From Variovorax sp. PCZ-1 (GTDB lineage Bacteria; Pseudomonadota; Gammaproteobacteria; Burkholderiales; Burkholderiaceae_C), in the NCBI RefSeq assembly GCF_018413605.1, contig NZ_JAHCDN010000001.1, positions 1,178,001-1,242,000 of the forward strand: a stretch of DNA of 64,000 nt. Direction: 5' to 3'. Made by a program: the position numbers and the translations under genes. Below the pieces are notes generated by a model, which was not told the DNA's origin, did no database searches, and worked only from the letters and a program-made list of their open reading frames with translations. This document shows positions 38,748 through 49,946 of this stretch, in pieces (position 1 is the first letter of the stretch; every line of letters starts with the position of its first letter).

Positions 38748-40469
38748 CTAAGTGCTTGCCATACCCTCAATAAAAAACTTTACACGTTTGACACCTTGCC
38801 ATTCATCGCTCTCGAGTCGGTAAGCAAGATTTGCCTTGGCGGGCAGCGGCTCGGTGCGGCCGAACCAGAAGCCATCGATGAGCTGGCCTTGGTGTTTGAG
38901 TTTGAGGCCGAGGTGCTTTTCTGCTACTAAGCGCTGCGATACGACTTCTAGCTCTTCGCTAAAGATGGGCGGTGCAAAGCCTTGGCCCCAGACGGTTTGG
39001 TTGAGCGTATCAGCCATGTCCGCACGACGGTATTCAGCGGGGAGCGGGCCGTCGGTTTCTAAGCGGCGGGCGAGCGTGGCTTGATCAATCCACAGCGCGG
39101 CAACTTCGGCGAAGGCGGCTTCAAAAGTTTCGAAATGTTCTTCTTCAATCGTGCAACCCGCAGCCATGGCGTGGCCGCCGAATTTCAGAAGAAGGCCAGG
39201 GTGTTTTTTGGCGACCCAATCGAGTGCATCGCGAAGATGAAAGCCTGCAATCGAGCGGCCTGAGCCTTTGAGCAAATGCTCTTGGCCTTCCGCGCCACTG
39301 GCGGCGAAGACGAAAGTGGGGCGGTGGAGCTTGTCTTTGATGCGGCTGGCCACGATGCCGACCACGCCTTCGTGAAACTCGGGATCGAAGATGGCGATTC
39401 CGCTTGGGTGATTCTCCACGGGCTCGTCGTCTGCAAACATGTATTGCAACGCGGCCTCGGCTTGCTCGCGCATGCCGGATTCGATGTCACGCCGCTCACG
39501 GTTGATCGCGTCGAGCTGCTTGGCGAGTTCATCAGTGCGGCCAGAGTCATCTGAGATCAGGCATTCGATGCCGAGGGTCATATCGCTCAAGCGGCCTGCT
39601 GCGTTGATGCGGGGGCCGAGTGCAAAGCCAAAATCAAAAGTGCTGGCAATCGGCATCTTGCGGCTGGCTGCTACGAAAAGGCTAGCTATTCCCGCAGGAG
39701 ATACGCCGGCTCTGAGCCTTTTTATGCCTTGAGCGACTAAGCGGCGGTTGTTCGCATCAAGTTTCACCACATCAGCCACTGTGCCGAGTGCCACGATGGG
39801 GAGCAGGGCATCGAGCTTGGGTTGCGTGGCGGGCGTGAACACACCGCGCTCGCGCAGCTCAGCACGCAAAGCCAGTAGCACATAAAACATCACACCCACA
39901 CCAGCAATCGACTTGCTTTCAAACGTGCAACCCGGTTGATTGGGATTCACGATCACATCGGCCAGCGGCAGCTTCTCGCCGGGCAGGTGATGATCGGTGA
40001 TCAAAGTCTGCAAGCCCAGCTCAGTCGCACGCGCCACGCCTTCCACACTCGCGATGCCGTTGTCCACTGTGATCAGCATATCGGCTCCAGCAGCTTTCAC
40101 GCGATCGGCAATCGAGGCCGTGAGGCCATAGCCATCCACCACGCGGTCTGGCACGAGATAGCTCACATGCTTTGCGCCTAGCAGCTTGAGGCCTCGCACA
40201 CCCGTGGCGCAAGCGGTTGCGCCATCGCAGTCATAGTCAGCCACGATGCAGAGCTTCTTATCTGCAGCTATTGCATCAGCCAGCAGCTTCGCAGCTTCCA
40301 GGCAACCTTTCATCGAAGAGGGTGGCAAAAGCTTCGCCAAGCCATCATCCAATTCTTCCAAGCTTTGCACGCCGCGCGCCGCGTACAGGCGCGCGAGCAA
40401 GGGATGCACTCCCGCATTTTCGAGCGCCCAGCTGCTACGAGGGGGCACATCTCTTACTATTAATTTCAT
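38748..40469 (-). CDS. recJ: Single-strand-specific exonuclease RecJ
   Basis: A DHH-family 5'-3' ssDNA exonuclease of recombination and mismatch repair with 573 residues. Catalytic motifs: VADYDCDGATACATGVRGL, ITVDNGIASVEGV, TDHHLPGEKLP; DHHA1 domain KFGGHAMAAGCTIEE. The start codon and first codons (MKLIV) are supplied by a palindromic repeat spanning the junction with the upstream gene, overlapping its stop by four bases. A degenerate repeat also encodes AGVSPAGIAS near residue 255. No strong ribosome-binding site is visible, so coupled translation is likely. Confidence 0.95.
   Translation of the reverse strand: MKLIVRDVPPRSSWALENAGVHPLLARLYAARGVQSLEELDDGLAKLLPPSSMKGCLEAAKLLADAIAADKKLCIVADYDCDGATACATGVRGLKLLGAKHVSYLVPDRVVDGYGLTASIADRVKAAGADMLITVDNGIASVEGVARATELGLQTLITDHHLPGEKLPLADVIVNPNQPGCTFESKSIAGVGVMFYVLLALRAELRERGVFTPATQPKLDALLPIVALGTVADVVKLDANNRRLVAQGIKRLRAGVSPAGIASLFVAASRKMPIASTFDFGFALGPRINAAGRLSDMTLGIECLISDDSGRTDELAKQLDAINRERRDIESGMREQAEAALQYMFADDEPVENHPSGIAIFDPEFHEGVVGIVASRIKDKLHRPTFVFAASGAEGQEHLLKGSGRSIAGFHLRDALDWVAKKHPGLLLKFGGHAMAAGCTIEEEHFETFEAAFAEVAALWIDQATLARRLETDGPLPAEYRRADMADTLNQTVWGQGFAPPIFSEELEVVSQRLVAEKHLGLKLKHQGQLIDGFWFGRTEPLPAKANLAYRLESDEWQGVKRVKFFIEGMAST
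39675..39722. repeat. Palindromic repeat copy 9, degenerate, in frame in recJ
   Basis: GGCTAGCTATTCCCGCAGG then AGATACGCCGGCTCTGAGCC. The TTAATAGC arm is lost, but the order GCTATT, GCAG, TACGCCGGC is kept. It is read AGVSPAGIAS. Confidence 0.5.
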
Positions 40470-40512
40470 AGCACTCCACGCAGATTCCTTGCCGGCAAAC
40501 GGCTGAATTTGC
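40454..40512. repeat. Palindromic repeat copy 10, at the recJ start
   Basis: TACTATTAATTTCATAGC, then ACTCCACGCAGATTCCTTGC, then CGGCAAACGGCTGAATTTG. It contains the stop of the upstream gene and the start of recJ. Confidence 0.8.
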
Positions 40513-41362
40513 TTATAAATTGTTGTAAAAAACCAGGTTTTTGAGGCTCTAGGGTGATGGCAGCAAGTTCGCCGCAGAGAGTGATGGTGGTAGCCTGCTC
40601 AATCTTTGCCCATTCAGCAGTCAAGCTGCGCCAGGCGCTCAAATAGGCCGACTCCGAATGCTGAGCCTCCTGCAGTCTCAATTCAAGCCGCACATCGCTG
40701 GTCTGCTCAGGCAAAGCTTCAAGCACACCTGCGCCATCCACCCAAAACGAATTCACCGTCGGCAGCCCACGCGCTTGCCGAGCCTCGCTGATCGGGTGTG
40801 TGTAAAGCAGCATCTGCATCTCTGCCTGCAAACGGCTGATCTTGAGTTGCTGCGGAAACTCCCCCGCATCTGGCAAAAAATCGTTGATGCTGCGCCCTTG
40901 CACCCGCGAGAGCGATGCACATTCAAAATCCGCAAACTGTGAGCCAATAGCCAGCCAGCGCGCAGCGCTGTGGTATTTCAAAGTGATGCCGTCTTGCTCA
41001 AAATAAGGCGCGATCAAAGCATGCAGCTCGCGCGATTCAGCATCGGTGAGGCGCAGCCGATCCACAGGCTGCATCACCATATCCGTCATGCCTACGTCAA
41101 GGTGACATGGATGCACCCAAGCGCAAGGCGCACCAAGAGCCTGCGTCTCAAAAGCCGCCCAAGGCATCTTTCCTTCGTCTGATGGCATGCCAAGTGCCCG
41201 CGCATAAGCCATCTCAAACGGCATACACAAGCTGTCTTCATGCAGCTCCAAGCGCTGCATCTCCCCCCAATTCGGTAGCATCGCCGACACATTGAAGGCA
41301 GTGCTCTCGTTCTCAAACGGCTGCAGGCTCGCAGCGGGCACGATGATTTGGGTAAAAGGCAT
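40466..41362 (-). CDS. Conserved hypothetical protein (recJ neighbour, RpfE-like)
   Basis: The 298-residue soluble protein has no signal peptide. It resembles a betaproteobacterial family often labelled phosphoglycerate-mutase-like or regulatory RpfE type: PWAAFETQALGAPCAWVHPC, CHLDVGMTDMVMQPVDRLRL, and a C-terminal VNSFWVDGAGVLEALP. No catalytic phosphohistidine motif (RHG) is visible, so I would not assign mutase activity. The last residues (FSRLPARNLRGVL) are encoded by the palindromic repeat, which also supplies the stop codon. It is divergent from lolC. Confidence 0.7.
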   Translation of the reverse strand: MPFTQIIVPAASLQPFENESTAFNVSAMLPNWGEMQRLELHEDSLCMPFEMAYARALGMPSDEGKMPWAAFETQALGAPCAWVHPCHLDVGMTDMVMQPVDRLRLTDAESRELHALIAPYFEQDGITLKYHSAARWLAIGSQFADFECASLSRVQGRSINDFLPDAGEFPQQLKISRLQAEMQMLLYTHPISEARQARGLPTVNSFWVDGAGVLEALPEQTSDVRLELRLQEAQHSESAYLSAWRSLTAEWAKIEQATTITLCGELAAITLEPQKPGFLQQFISKFSRLPARNLRGVL

Positions 41363-41445
41363 GAGGTGATTGTCTCAGAGCTTCAGGAACTCCACGCCGC
41401 GTTCGCCTCAAAACATGGTGCTCAGCATGCCACAATCTCTCCCAC

Positions 41446-42729
41446 ATGAATCTTCCTTACGAACTTGAAGTAGGCCTGCGCTACACGCGGGCGGGGCGCT
41501 CATCCCGCTCTAATCGGTTTATCAGCTTTATCTCGGGCGTGTCGATGCTGGGCATTGCGTTGGGCGTGGCGGCGCTGATCATTGTGCTTTCTGTGATGAA
41601 TGGGTTTCAGAAAGAGGTGCGGGATCGGATGCTCTCCGTCGTTTCGCATATTGAAGTATTTGCACCGGGCGGTGTGGCTTTGGCCGATGCTTTAAAAACG
41701 ATGAATGAGATCAAAGCGCATCCGCAAGTCGTCGGCGCTGCGCCTTTCATTGCGGCTCAGGCATTGGTTGCACGCGGCGAGGATATGAAGGGCGCGATCA
41801 TTCGCGGGATTGATCCGGCTCTTGAGCCACAGGTGACAGACATCTCGGGTGGCAAAGGTGGCCTCGAGGGCGCGAAAGCGGAAGCCTTGCAGAGCTTGCA
41901 GCAGCTCAAAACTGGCGAATTTGGCATCGTGCTCGGTATTGAGTTGGCTCGTAACCTAGGCGCACGCAATGGCGAGAAGATCACGGTGATTGCACCTGGC
42001 GGGCAAGTGACGCCGGCGGGTGTGGTGCCTCGCTTGAAGCAATTCACCGTGGTGGGTGTGTTTGATTCTGGGCATTACGAATACGACGCGACGCTGGCCA
42101 TGGTGCATGTGGATGATGCGGCCAAGGTGTTTCGCTTGGAGGGGCCCACGGGCGTGCGCGTGAAGCTCAAGGATTTGCATGAGGCACGTACGGTGGGCAC
42201 GGAGCTGGTGATGAAGCTTTCCAGCGGCGAGGTGGTGCGCGACTGGACGCGGCAAAACCGCACCTGGTTTGCCGCAGTGCAGCTTGAAAAACGCATGATG
42301 TTTATCATCCTCACACTGATCGTGGCGGTGGCGGCTTTCAATTTGATTTCCACGCTGGTGATGACGGTGCAAGACAAGCGGGCGGATATTGCGATTCTGC
42401 GCACGCTCGGTGCATCGCCGGGCTCGATCATGAAAATCTTCGTCGTGCAGGGCGCATTGGTGGGCGTGATCGGTACGTTTACCGGCTTGGCGCTCGGGCT
42501 GTTGGTGGCCTTCAATATTGATGTGATCGTGCCGTTTTTGGAGAGCGTGTTTAGAGCGAGCTTTTTGCCGCGTGATGTGTATCTGATCAGCCAAATGCCC
42601 AGCGACCCGCAGTGGGGTGACATCATGCCCGTGGGTGTGATTTCGTTGGTCTTGGCTTTTGCCGCGACTTTGTACCCGAGTTGGCGCGCCAGCCGCGTGA
42701 ACCCAGCAGAGGCGCTGCGTTATGAGTAA
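41446..42729 (+). CDS. lolC: Lipoprotein-releasing ABC transporter permease
   Basis: The 427-residue inner-membrane protein of the LolCDE complex extracts lipoproteins for transfer to LolA. One N-terminal membrane segment ([20 protein letters not shown]), a large periplasmic domain (residues 50-270), and three C-terminal segments ([20 protein letters not shown] and following). LolC/E signatures: [26 protein letters not shown] and the end [18 protein letters not shown]. Betaproteobacteria commonly have a single LolC/E-type permease. It overlaps lolD by eight bases. Confidence 0.94.
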   Translation: MNLPYELEVGLRYTRAGRSSRSNRFISFISGVSMLGIALGVAALIIVLSVMNGFQKEVRDRMLSVVSHIEVFAPGGVALADALKTMNEIKAHPQVVGAAPFIAAQALVARGEDMKGAIIRGIDPALEPQVTDISGGKGGLEGAKAEALQSLQQLKTGEFGIVLGIELARNLGARNGEKITVIAPGGQVTPAGVVPRLKQFTVVGVFDSGHYEYDATLAMVHVDDAAKVFRLEGPTGVRVKLKDLHEARTVGTELVMKLSSGEVVRDWTRQNRTWFAAVQLEKRMMFIILTLIVAVAAFNLISTLVMTVQDKRADIAILRTLGASPGSIMKIFVVQGALVGVIGTFTGLALGLLVAFNIDVIVPFLESVFRASFLPRDVYLISQMPSDPQWGDIMPVGVISLVLAFAATLYPSWRASRVNPAEALRYE

Positions 42730-43432
42730 TCCGATGAATGATCTCGTGATTGATGCCCAAGGCATCACCAAACGCTTCCACGAAGGCCCTCTGGATGTGA
42801 CCGTGCTTCAAGGCGTTGATTTGACTGTTAAAAAAGGCGAAACCCTGGCCATCGTGGGCGCTTCAGGCTCTGGCAAAAGCACGCTCTTGCATTTGCTGGG
42901 CGGGCTGGACGCTCCCACAGCAGGCAAAGTGCAGCTCATGGGCAAAGATTTCGCCACGATGACGCAAGCAGAGCAGGGCGCTTGGCGCAATCAAAACCTT
43001 GGTTTCGTTTATCAATTCCACCACCTGCTGCCCGAATTCAGCGCCTTGGACAACGTGGCCATGCCGATGCGAATTGCTAAGCAGTTTTCTAAGCAAAAAG
43101 GGCATCTCGCCGGCGTAGATATTGCGCAAGCAGCTACTAAAATGCTAGCAGATGTGGGCTTGGGCCACCGCCTGCATCATCGCCCCGCCGAGCTCTCTGG
43201 CGGCGAGCGCCAGCGCGTGGCGATTGCTCGCGCGCTCGTGATGCGCCCAGCCTGCGTGTTGGCCGATGAGCCGACTGGCAACCTCGATCGCGCCAGCGCA
43301 GGCACAGTGTTTCAGCTCATGCTAGAGCTGGCGCAGACGCAAGGCACGGCCTTCATCATGGTGACACACGATGAAAGTTTGGCGGCTAAGTGCCAGCGCA
43401 GCCAGCGCTTGGATCTGGGTCGATTGAGCTGA
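42722..43432 (+). CDS. lolD: Lipoprotein-releasing ABC transporter ATP-binding protein
   Basis: The 236-residue ATPase has Walker [17 protein letters not shown], signature [15 protein letters not shown], Walker [13 protein letters not shown] and H-loop MVTHDESLA. Residues 121-137 ([17 protein letters not shown]) include a palindromic repeat inserted between the Q-loop region and the ABC signature, lengthening a helical-subdomain segment. No terminator follows directly. Confidence 0.94.
   Translation: MSNPMNDLVIDAQGITKRFHEGPLDVTVLQGVDLTVKKGETLAIVGASGSGKSTLLHLLGGLDAPTAGKVQLMGKDFATMTQAEQGAWRNQNLGFVYQFHHLLPEFSALDNVAMPMRIAKQFSKQKGHLAGVDIAQAATKMLADVGLGHRLHHRPAELSGGERQRVAIARALVMRPACVLADEPTGNLDRASAGTVFQLMLELAQTQGTAFIMVTHDESLAAKCQRSQRLDLGRLS
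43106..43152. repeat. Palindromic repeat copy 11, in frame in lolD
   Basis: TCGCCGGCGTAGATATTGCG then CAAGCAGCTACTAAAATGCT. It is read [14 protein letters not shown]. Confidence 0.75.
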
Positions 43433-43686
43433 TGCTTTGAGGTCTGGCCCTCTTTGTTGTACAAATGTGACAAACTGTCTGTTACCTGTGTACCCCAAAA
43501 GCATTCAGTCAGAAGCTTCGTAACAGGCTCGCAGCTTGCATCCCATGCTGCAACTTTCGGAGCTAAAAAATCATAGCAGCGGCGCGGGCTTACGCCTCTG
43601 AGTTCAAGAGCTTTTGCATATTCGCGCAGATTGGGGTAAATTCTCATCCTGGGCAACATAAAAGCCCCGTAACTATATTGATTTGA

Positions 43687-44169
43687 ATGGAAAAAACTCT
43701 CCCGCCCCTACCAGCCAAGCGCTACTTCACCATCGGTGAGGTCAGCGAGCTATGCGACGTCAAGCCGCATGTGCTGCGTTATTGGGAGCAAGAGTTTGCG
43801 CAGCTCAAGCCCATGAAGCGGCGCGGCAACCGCCGCTACTACCAGCACCACGAAGTGCTCATGATTCGCCGCATCCGCGATCTACTCTACGATCAGGGCT
43901 TCACCATCAGCGGCGCGCGTAACAAACTCCATGAGCTCATCCAAGCCGAGCGCGATAAGCGCAAAGCAGGGGAAGTGATGCTCGATGGTGTGGATGAATT
44001 TGCAGACGACTCAGACAGCGAATTTGCCGCCAGCGATTTTGATGCGGCAGAAGCGCAAGAAGCCAGCAACGAGCCCGGCATTGATTTTGGGGCGGATAAC
44101 ACCATCCACGTGCCCTTGCGCCAATTGCGCCGTGAACTGTTCGAAATACGCGAGTTGCTCGCGGCTTAA
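43687..44169 (+). CDS. MerR-family regulator (ihfA-neighbour type)
   Basis: The 160-residue protein has an N-terminal MerR helix-turn-helix (RYFTIGEVSELCDVKPHVLR, then WEQEFAQL and RRYYQHHEVLMIRRIRDLLY). A short helical linker and an acidic tail (FADDSDSEFAASDFDAAEAQ) follow. It matches the MerR-like gene commonly found after ihfA in beta- and gammaproteobacteria; ihfA itself is not here. No metal-binding Cys cluster is present, so it is not a metal sensor. The terminator at 44196 and tRNA-Asn follow. Confidence 0.85.
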   Translation: MEKTLPPLPAKRYFTIGEVSELCDVKPHVLRYWEQEFAQLKPMKRRGNRRYYQHHEVLMIRRIRDLLYDQGFTISGARNKLHELIQAERDKRKAGEVMLDGVDEFADDSDSEFAASDFDAAEAQEASNEPGIDFGADNTIHVPLRQLRRELFEIRELLAA

Positions 44170-44195
44170 TCCAACAATTCCAACATCCACAACGT

Positions 44196-44235
44196 AAAAA
44201 GCCTCAGCAATTTCTTGCTGAGGCTTTACTTTTTG
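44196..44235. terminator. Bidirectional terminator between MerR gene and tRNA-Asn
   Basis: AAAGCCTCAGCAA (44198-44210) and TTGCTGAGGCTTT (44215-44227) form a perfect stem with a TTTC loop; TTACTTTTTG follows on the plus strand and an A/T-rich flank on the other. It would end both the MerR transcript and the minus-strand tRNA-Asn transcript. Confidence 0.88.
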
Positions 44236-44236
44236 T

Positions 44237-44312
44237 TGGCTCCTCGACCTGGGCTCGAACCAGGGACCTACGGATTAACAGTCCGGCGCTCTACCGACTG
44301 AGCTATCGAGGA
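44237..44312 (-). tRNA. tRNA-Asn (GTT)
   Basis: The minus strand folds as a complete 76-base cloverleaf: acceptor TCCTCGA/TCGAGGA, D-loop AGCTCAGTCGGTAGAGC, anticodon loop CTGTTAA with anticodon GTT, T-loop GGTTCGAGCCC, and discriminator G with genome-encoded CCA (44237-44239). Confidence 0.97.
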
Positions 44313-44358
44313 ACAGCCTATGATTATAGCCCGAAAAACTTCGGTTTTCGTAGCAGCG

Positions 44359-46551
44359 TCACAGAGAAATGTTCAGGCTCATGCGCAACGCCCGTGCTTG
44401 CGCAGGGAAGAGGTAGGCATGGCCGAATTGATAAGGGCTTTCTTGGAAGAAGCGTTTATCCAGCAGATTGTGGATGTTGATTTGCAGGCTGCTTTTTGCG
44501 CCATTGATCTGTGTATCCCATTTCAAGCTTGCATCCAGGCGCGTCCATGCGGGAAGCTGAAGGCTGTTGTCTGGCAGGATGGCGCGTTTGCCTTCATGGC
44601 CGATATGCGCGCCCACAAGCCAATCGGGTGCGATACGGTAGGCAGCATTCAAGCGCAGGATGTGGCTGGGCACATTGGTGGGTTTGAGGCCGTTGATGGC
44701 TGCTGCCGTGGTGGAGCCTTGGCGCTCGGCGCGCAGCCATGTGCCAGAGCCGCCGAGCTGCCATGCGCCAAGTTGCTTCTGCGCAGAGAGCTCCAAGCCT
44801 TGGTGTTGAGACGAACCATCGGGTTGCACATTGCAGGGGCTGATGCCTGCCAAGCCACATGCATCAGCGCTGCTCATTGGGCGGGTGATGTCAAACACTG
44901 TGGCTTGCCAGCTTTGGTTTGCGCTGCTGTGTTTGATGCCGATCTCCGTTTGGCGAGATCTTCGAGCGGGCAAGACTTGATTGGGGTTGGTGGTGTTCAG
45001 CGCTGCGACGATATCGCTTTCGATGCCTTGGCCATGGCTTGCGTAGAGTGTGTAGGCGCCCGTTTGGTAACTTGCAGCCAGCCAGGGTGTGGTGAAGTTT
45101 TGGCTGTAGTTGCTAGCGTTGAGTTGATCTTGACGCGAGACGCTGGTGTGGCGCAAGCCGAGCCAAGTTTTGAAACTTTCGTTCCATGAGATCACGTCGG
45201 TTGCAAAGAGCTCACGGGTCTTTTCGCGCAGGGTGTTGGCGGAGTTGGGCGTAGCTGCTGGATTGGCAGGTAATGGCTGGTTGGGGGTGTTGAGATTCAG
45301 TGTGCCAGCGTAAGCAAAAATCTGATCAGATGTTTGAATGCGCGAGTTCGATTGCAATGCCCCCAAGCTCAATGCATGTCGCACGCTGCCCGTTTGCAGG
45401 CTGCCATCGAGTTTGAATTGCGCAGCAGCTTTTTTACGTCGCTCACCAACGCTTGCGAAATCGTAAATATCCACATCGCCATTGTCATAAAACGCGTTGC
45501 AAGCGCCGCTGCCTGCGTTGCCGCAGCCAAACGGGAAGGCGATGCGGTCATCGGTTTTCAGGCGCTGGCTGCCCAGATGTGCGCTCCATTGCCATTGATC
45601 GTTGATGGCCTGCGTGTAGCGCAGTGAGCCAGTGAGACCTTCAAACTCAGTATGCTGGCTCCAAGCTTGGCGGTTGAGATTGAGCTTTGGGTCCGCTGGT
45701 GGCAACAAACCCGTGCTACCGAGCACCGAGAGTCCAGGAACATTGGGCTGGCTTTGACGAGCCCACTCAAATTCTGCCTCCAGCAAGCCATCTCGCCCAA
45801 CGCGCGAATCGAGCGAGAGGGCGAGAAGCTGTTTGTTGCCGCGTGTGCCTGGAGCGCTGCTGCTTAAGCGGTCTGTGGCGACATTCAGCCGATAGCCCTG
45901 TGCATTGTCTGCGCCAAAGCGGCCGCCTAAATCCAGCGCAGCGCCGAGTTGGCCGTTGGAATCCGCGCTCAGATCCATGCTGCGGATGGGTTTCGAAGTA
46001 GGGCGCTTGACCACGTAATTGACCAAGCCTCCGGGCGCACTCGTGCCAGCTTGAATGCCACTCGTGCCTTTCAAGATCTCAACGCGCTCTTTGTTGGCCA
46101 AATGAATGGCTGTGTCTCCAGAAATTGGCAAACCATCGCGGCGGTAGTTGAATTTGTTGTCGATCACAAAACCGCGCACGGTGGCGTAATCGATATAGCC
46201 CACGGCGTTGTAGGCATCGCTCACGGAGGAATCGAGTTTGTAAAGATCAGAAAGGCGCTGCGCACCGCTGGCTTTGATGTCTTCTGCCGTGATCACTGTG
46301 GCAGAAATCGGCTGCTCAGACAGCGGCGCGTCAAACCCGCCAATGCCCAGTTGCTGGCGCTGCGTGGGGGCGCTGATCACCACGGGTTTGAGTGTGATTT
46401 CCTGCGATGAGGTCTGTGCCAAGCCATGCAGACAGGTTGTTGCAGATGCTATTAATAAAATAGCATTCCGCGCAGTATCTATGCCGGCGATCGCCTGTTT
46501 TTGATTAAAAAATGGCGCAAAAAAAGAGAGTTTTTGAGTGTGTTTAGTCAT
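44359..46551 (-). CDS. TonB-dependent outer-membrane receptor under TPP riboswitch control
   Basis: The 730-residue receptor has a plug domain (GVDAPLS-type entry to GLVNYVVKRPTSKPIRS-like strand; RDGLPISGDTAIHLANKERV, EILKGTSGIQAGTSAPGGLV) and a 22-strand barrel ending in aromatic/hydrophobic LFPAQARALRMSLNISL. By homology it belongs to the siderophore-receptor class. However, a TPP riboswitch is built into its 5' leader, so it more likely imports thiamine, a precursor or a thiamine-linked compound. The signal peptide region (residues 15-48) contains a palindromic-repeat-encoded stretch AGIDTARNAILLIAS that forms part of the hydrophobic core. No exbBD/tonB or thiamine genes are adjacent. Confidence 0.9.
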   Translation of the reverse strand: MTKHTQKLSFFAPFFNQKQAIAGIDTARNAILLIASATTCLHGLAQTSSQEITLKPVVISAPTQRQQLGIGGFDAPLSEQPISATVITAEDIKASGAQRLSDLYKLDSSVSDAYNAVGYIDYATVRGFVIDNKFNYRRDGLPISGDTAIHLANKERVEILKGTSGIQAGTSAPGGLVNYVVKRPTSKPIRSMDLSADSNGQLGAALDLGGRFGADNAQGYRLNVATDRLSSSAPGTRGNKQLLALSLDSRVGRDGLLEAEFEWARQSQPNVPGLSVLGSTGLLPPADPKLNLNRQAWSQHTEFEGLTGSLRYTQAINDQWQWSAHLGSQRLKTDDRIAFPFGCGNAGSGACNAFYDNGDVDIYDFASVGERRKKAAAQFKLDGSLQTGSVRHALSLGALQSNSRIQTSDQIFAYAGTLNLNTPNQPLPANPAATPNSANTLREKTRELFATDVISWNESFKTWLGLRHTSVSRQDQLNASNYSQNFTTPWLAASYQTGAYTLYASHGQGIESDIVAALNTTNPNQVLPARRSRQTEIGIKHSSANQSWQATVFDITRPMSSADACGLAGISPCNVQPDGSSQHQGLELSAQKQLGAWQLGGSGTWLRAERQGSTTAAAINGLKPTNVPSHILRLNAAYRIAPDWLVGAHIGHEGKRAILPDNSLQLPAWTRLDASLKWDTQINGAKSSLQINIHNLLDKRFFQESPYQFGHAYLFPAQARALRMSLNISL
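46445..46506. repeat. Palindromic repeat copy 12, in the receptor signal peptide
   Basis: GATGCTATTAATAAAATAGC, then ATTCCGCGCAGTATCTATGC, then CGGCGATCGCCTGTTTTTG. On the coding strand it is read IAGIDTARNAILLIAS within the signal peptide. Confidence 0.9.
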
Positions 46552-46552
46552 C

Positions 46553-46640
46553 AGCTTTCCTTCGCGAGGATTACCTCATTCAGGTTCAAGGGTTTGATCT
46601 CAGCCGCGCATCAGAATTAATGCGAAGCACCCCTAGCAAG
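46553..46640 (-). promoter_or_regulatory. TPP riboswitch (THI element)
   Basis: On the minus strand the conserved blocks occur in order: GGGGTGC (46634-46628), a hairpin GCAT...ATGC, GGCTGAGAT, ACCCTTGAACCTGA, and GGTAATCCTCGCGAAGGAAAG. P1 can form from GCT (46637-46635) with AGC (46555-46553). AAGGA, the likely Shine-Dalgarno of the receptor gene, is inside the 3' conserved strand and the ATG follows one base after P1, so ligand binding would block translation directly. Confidence 0.9.
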
Positions 46641-46678
46641 TGCAATATTGCACGGGCTGACTATACCAAGTTCCATCA

Positions 46679-46693
46679 ATAGTATTTGACTAT
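46679..46693 (+). promoter_or_regulatory. Candidate OxyR half-site upstream of katG
   Basis: ATAG-N7-CTAT (ATAGTATTTGACTAT) fits half of the OxyR pattern and lies about 115 bases before katG, as expected for peroxide-inducible catalase genes. The second half-site is not convincing. Confidence 0.35.
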
Positions 46694-46797
46694 CAATAGA
46701 ATTCAAATGATTGTTTGGCAGTATTTTGCAATGAGGTTTAGGATCAACGCACGCTAAATGCACTGCCATGCATGCGCGAATTTTTCACCTCATTTAG

Positions 46798-49011
<2,214 letters not shown>

Positions 49012-49047
49012 GCTTTGCATAGACAGTCGCGATTGATGATCGCGCCT

Positions 49048-49085
49048 AGCCGCTCAAGTGAGTGTTTCATTTGAGCGGCTTTTTC
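49048..49085 (+). terminator. Terminator of katG
   Basis: AGCCGCTCAA (49048-49057) and TTGAGCGGCT (49071-49080) form a perfect stem followed by TTTTC, 37 bases after the katG stop. Confidence 0.85.
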
Positions 49086-49151
49086 TTGCCCAGAAGATTT
49101 GATGCACAGGATTCATGAATCACTGCATCGCCTTCGCCTACCATCACATGC

Positions 49152-49628
49152 ATGCAAGGCATCTCACTCCAGCTCATCGACGAGCCCACCCACCCGCAGC
49201 TCCCCGCCTTGCGCGAGCTGCTTCTCGAATACCAGCGCTGGACTGGCGTGGATCTCTGCTTCCAAGATTTCGATCAGGAGATGCAAGCGCTGCCCGGCGC
49301 CTACGCCCCGCCTGATGGCCGCCTCTATCTCGCATGGGTTGGTGCTGAGCTGGCTGGCTGCATTGCTCTGCGCAGACACGACGCGCAAAGCGGTGAAATG
49401 AAGCGCCTCTACCTGCGCCCCGCCCACCAAGGCCAAGGCCTGGGCAAACTCATGGCCGAACACATCATCTGCGATGCCCGCTACATCGGCTACCAACGCA
49501 TCCTGCTAGACACCTTACCCATCATGCAAAGCGCCCAAGCCATGTATGCCAAGCTCGGTTTCAAAGAGACGCAGGCTTATGTGTTTAACCCGGTAGAAGG
49601 CGTGAAATACATGGCGCTTGAGCTCTAG
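49152..49628 (+). CDS. GNAT-family N-acetyltransferase
   Basis: The 158-residue protein has the acetyl-CoA binding motif MKRLYLRPAHQGQGLGKLM (R/Q-x-x-G-x-G/A) and C-terminal YAKLGFKETQAYVFNP. Substrate unknown; the N-terminal region LREL-LLEYQRWTGVDLCFQ is shared by small GNATs of proteobacteria. An in-frame start is also possible nearby; 49152 gives the family-typical length. It is isolated between katG and brnT. Confidence 0.85.
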   Translation: MQGISLQLIDEPTHPQLPALRELLLEYQRWTGVDLCFQDFDQEMQALPGAYAPPDGRLYLAWVGAELAGCIALRRHDAQSGEMKRLYLRPAHQGQGLGKLMAEHIICDARYIGYQRILLDTLPIMQSAQAMYAKLGFKETQAYVFNPVEGVKYMALEL

Positions 49629-49670
49629 CGCTCAGCTTGTTGCATTTACGATTTGTATATACAATGAGGC

Positions 49671-49946
49671 ATGGAGTTCACATGGTTCGAATCAAAATGC
49701 GCATCCAATATCGAGAAGCACGGGCTTGATTTTGTCGATGCGCCCGGTGTGTTCAGCGGCTTGACATACACCTACGAAGATGACCGTTTCTCCTATGGCG
49801 AGCAGCGTTTCGTCACACTCGGCTTGCTCGCCAATATCCCAGTATCCATCGTGCACACGGAGAACGACCATGAAATCCGCATCATCTCATTCCGCAAAGC
49901 CACCAAAAATGAAGCCAACATCTACTACCAAGCCATCCAAAACTGA
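49671..49946 (+). CDS. brnT: BrnT-family toxin (RelE-like RNase)
   Basis: The 91-residue protein matches BrnT: FTWFESKCASNIEKHGLDFV near the N-terminus and HEIRIISFRKATKNEANIYY with the Arg, Lys and Glu residues near the C-terminus. BrnT toxins cleave RNA and are neutralised by BrnA, which is encoded next and overlaps it. It has its own A/T-rich promoter region at 49629-49670. Confidence 0.92.
   Translation: MEFTWFESKCASNIEKHGLDFVDAPGVFSGLTYTYEDDRFSYGEQRFVTLGLLANIPVSIVHTENDHEIRIISFRKATKNEANIYYQAIQN

Noticed and set aside
43312-43659. 115-residue minus-strand frame between lolD and the MerR gene
   Set aside because: Its C-terminal half is antisense to lolD and no Shine-Dalgarno is well placed. 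The middle may hold a strongly degenerate palindromic repeat (43570-43600), too weak to list.
44359-46551. Siderophore-only role for the TonB receptor
   Set aside because: Homology alone would suggest iron uptake, but the upstream TPP riboswitch argues for thiamine-related control, and no Fur-box-like sequence was seen in the leader.
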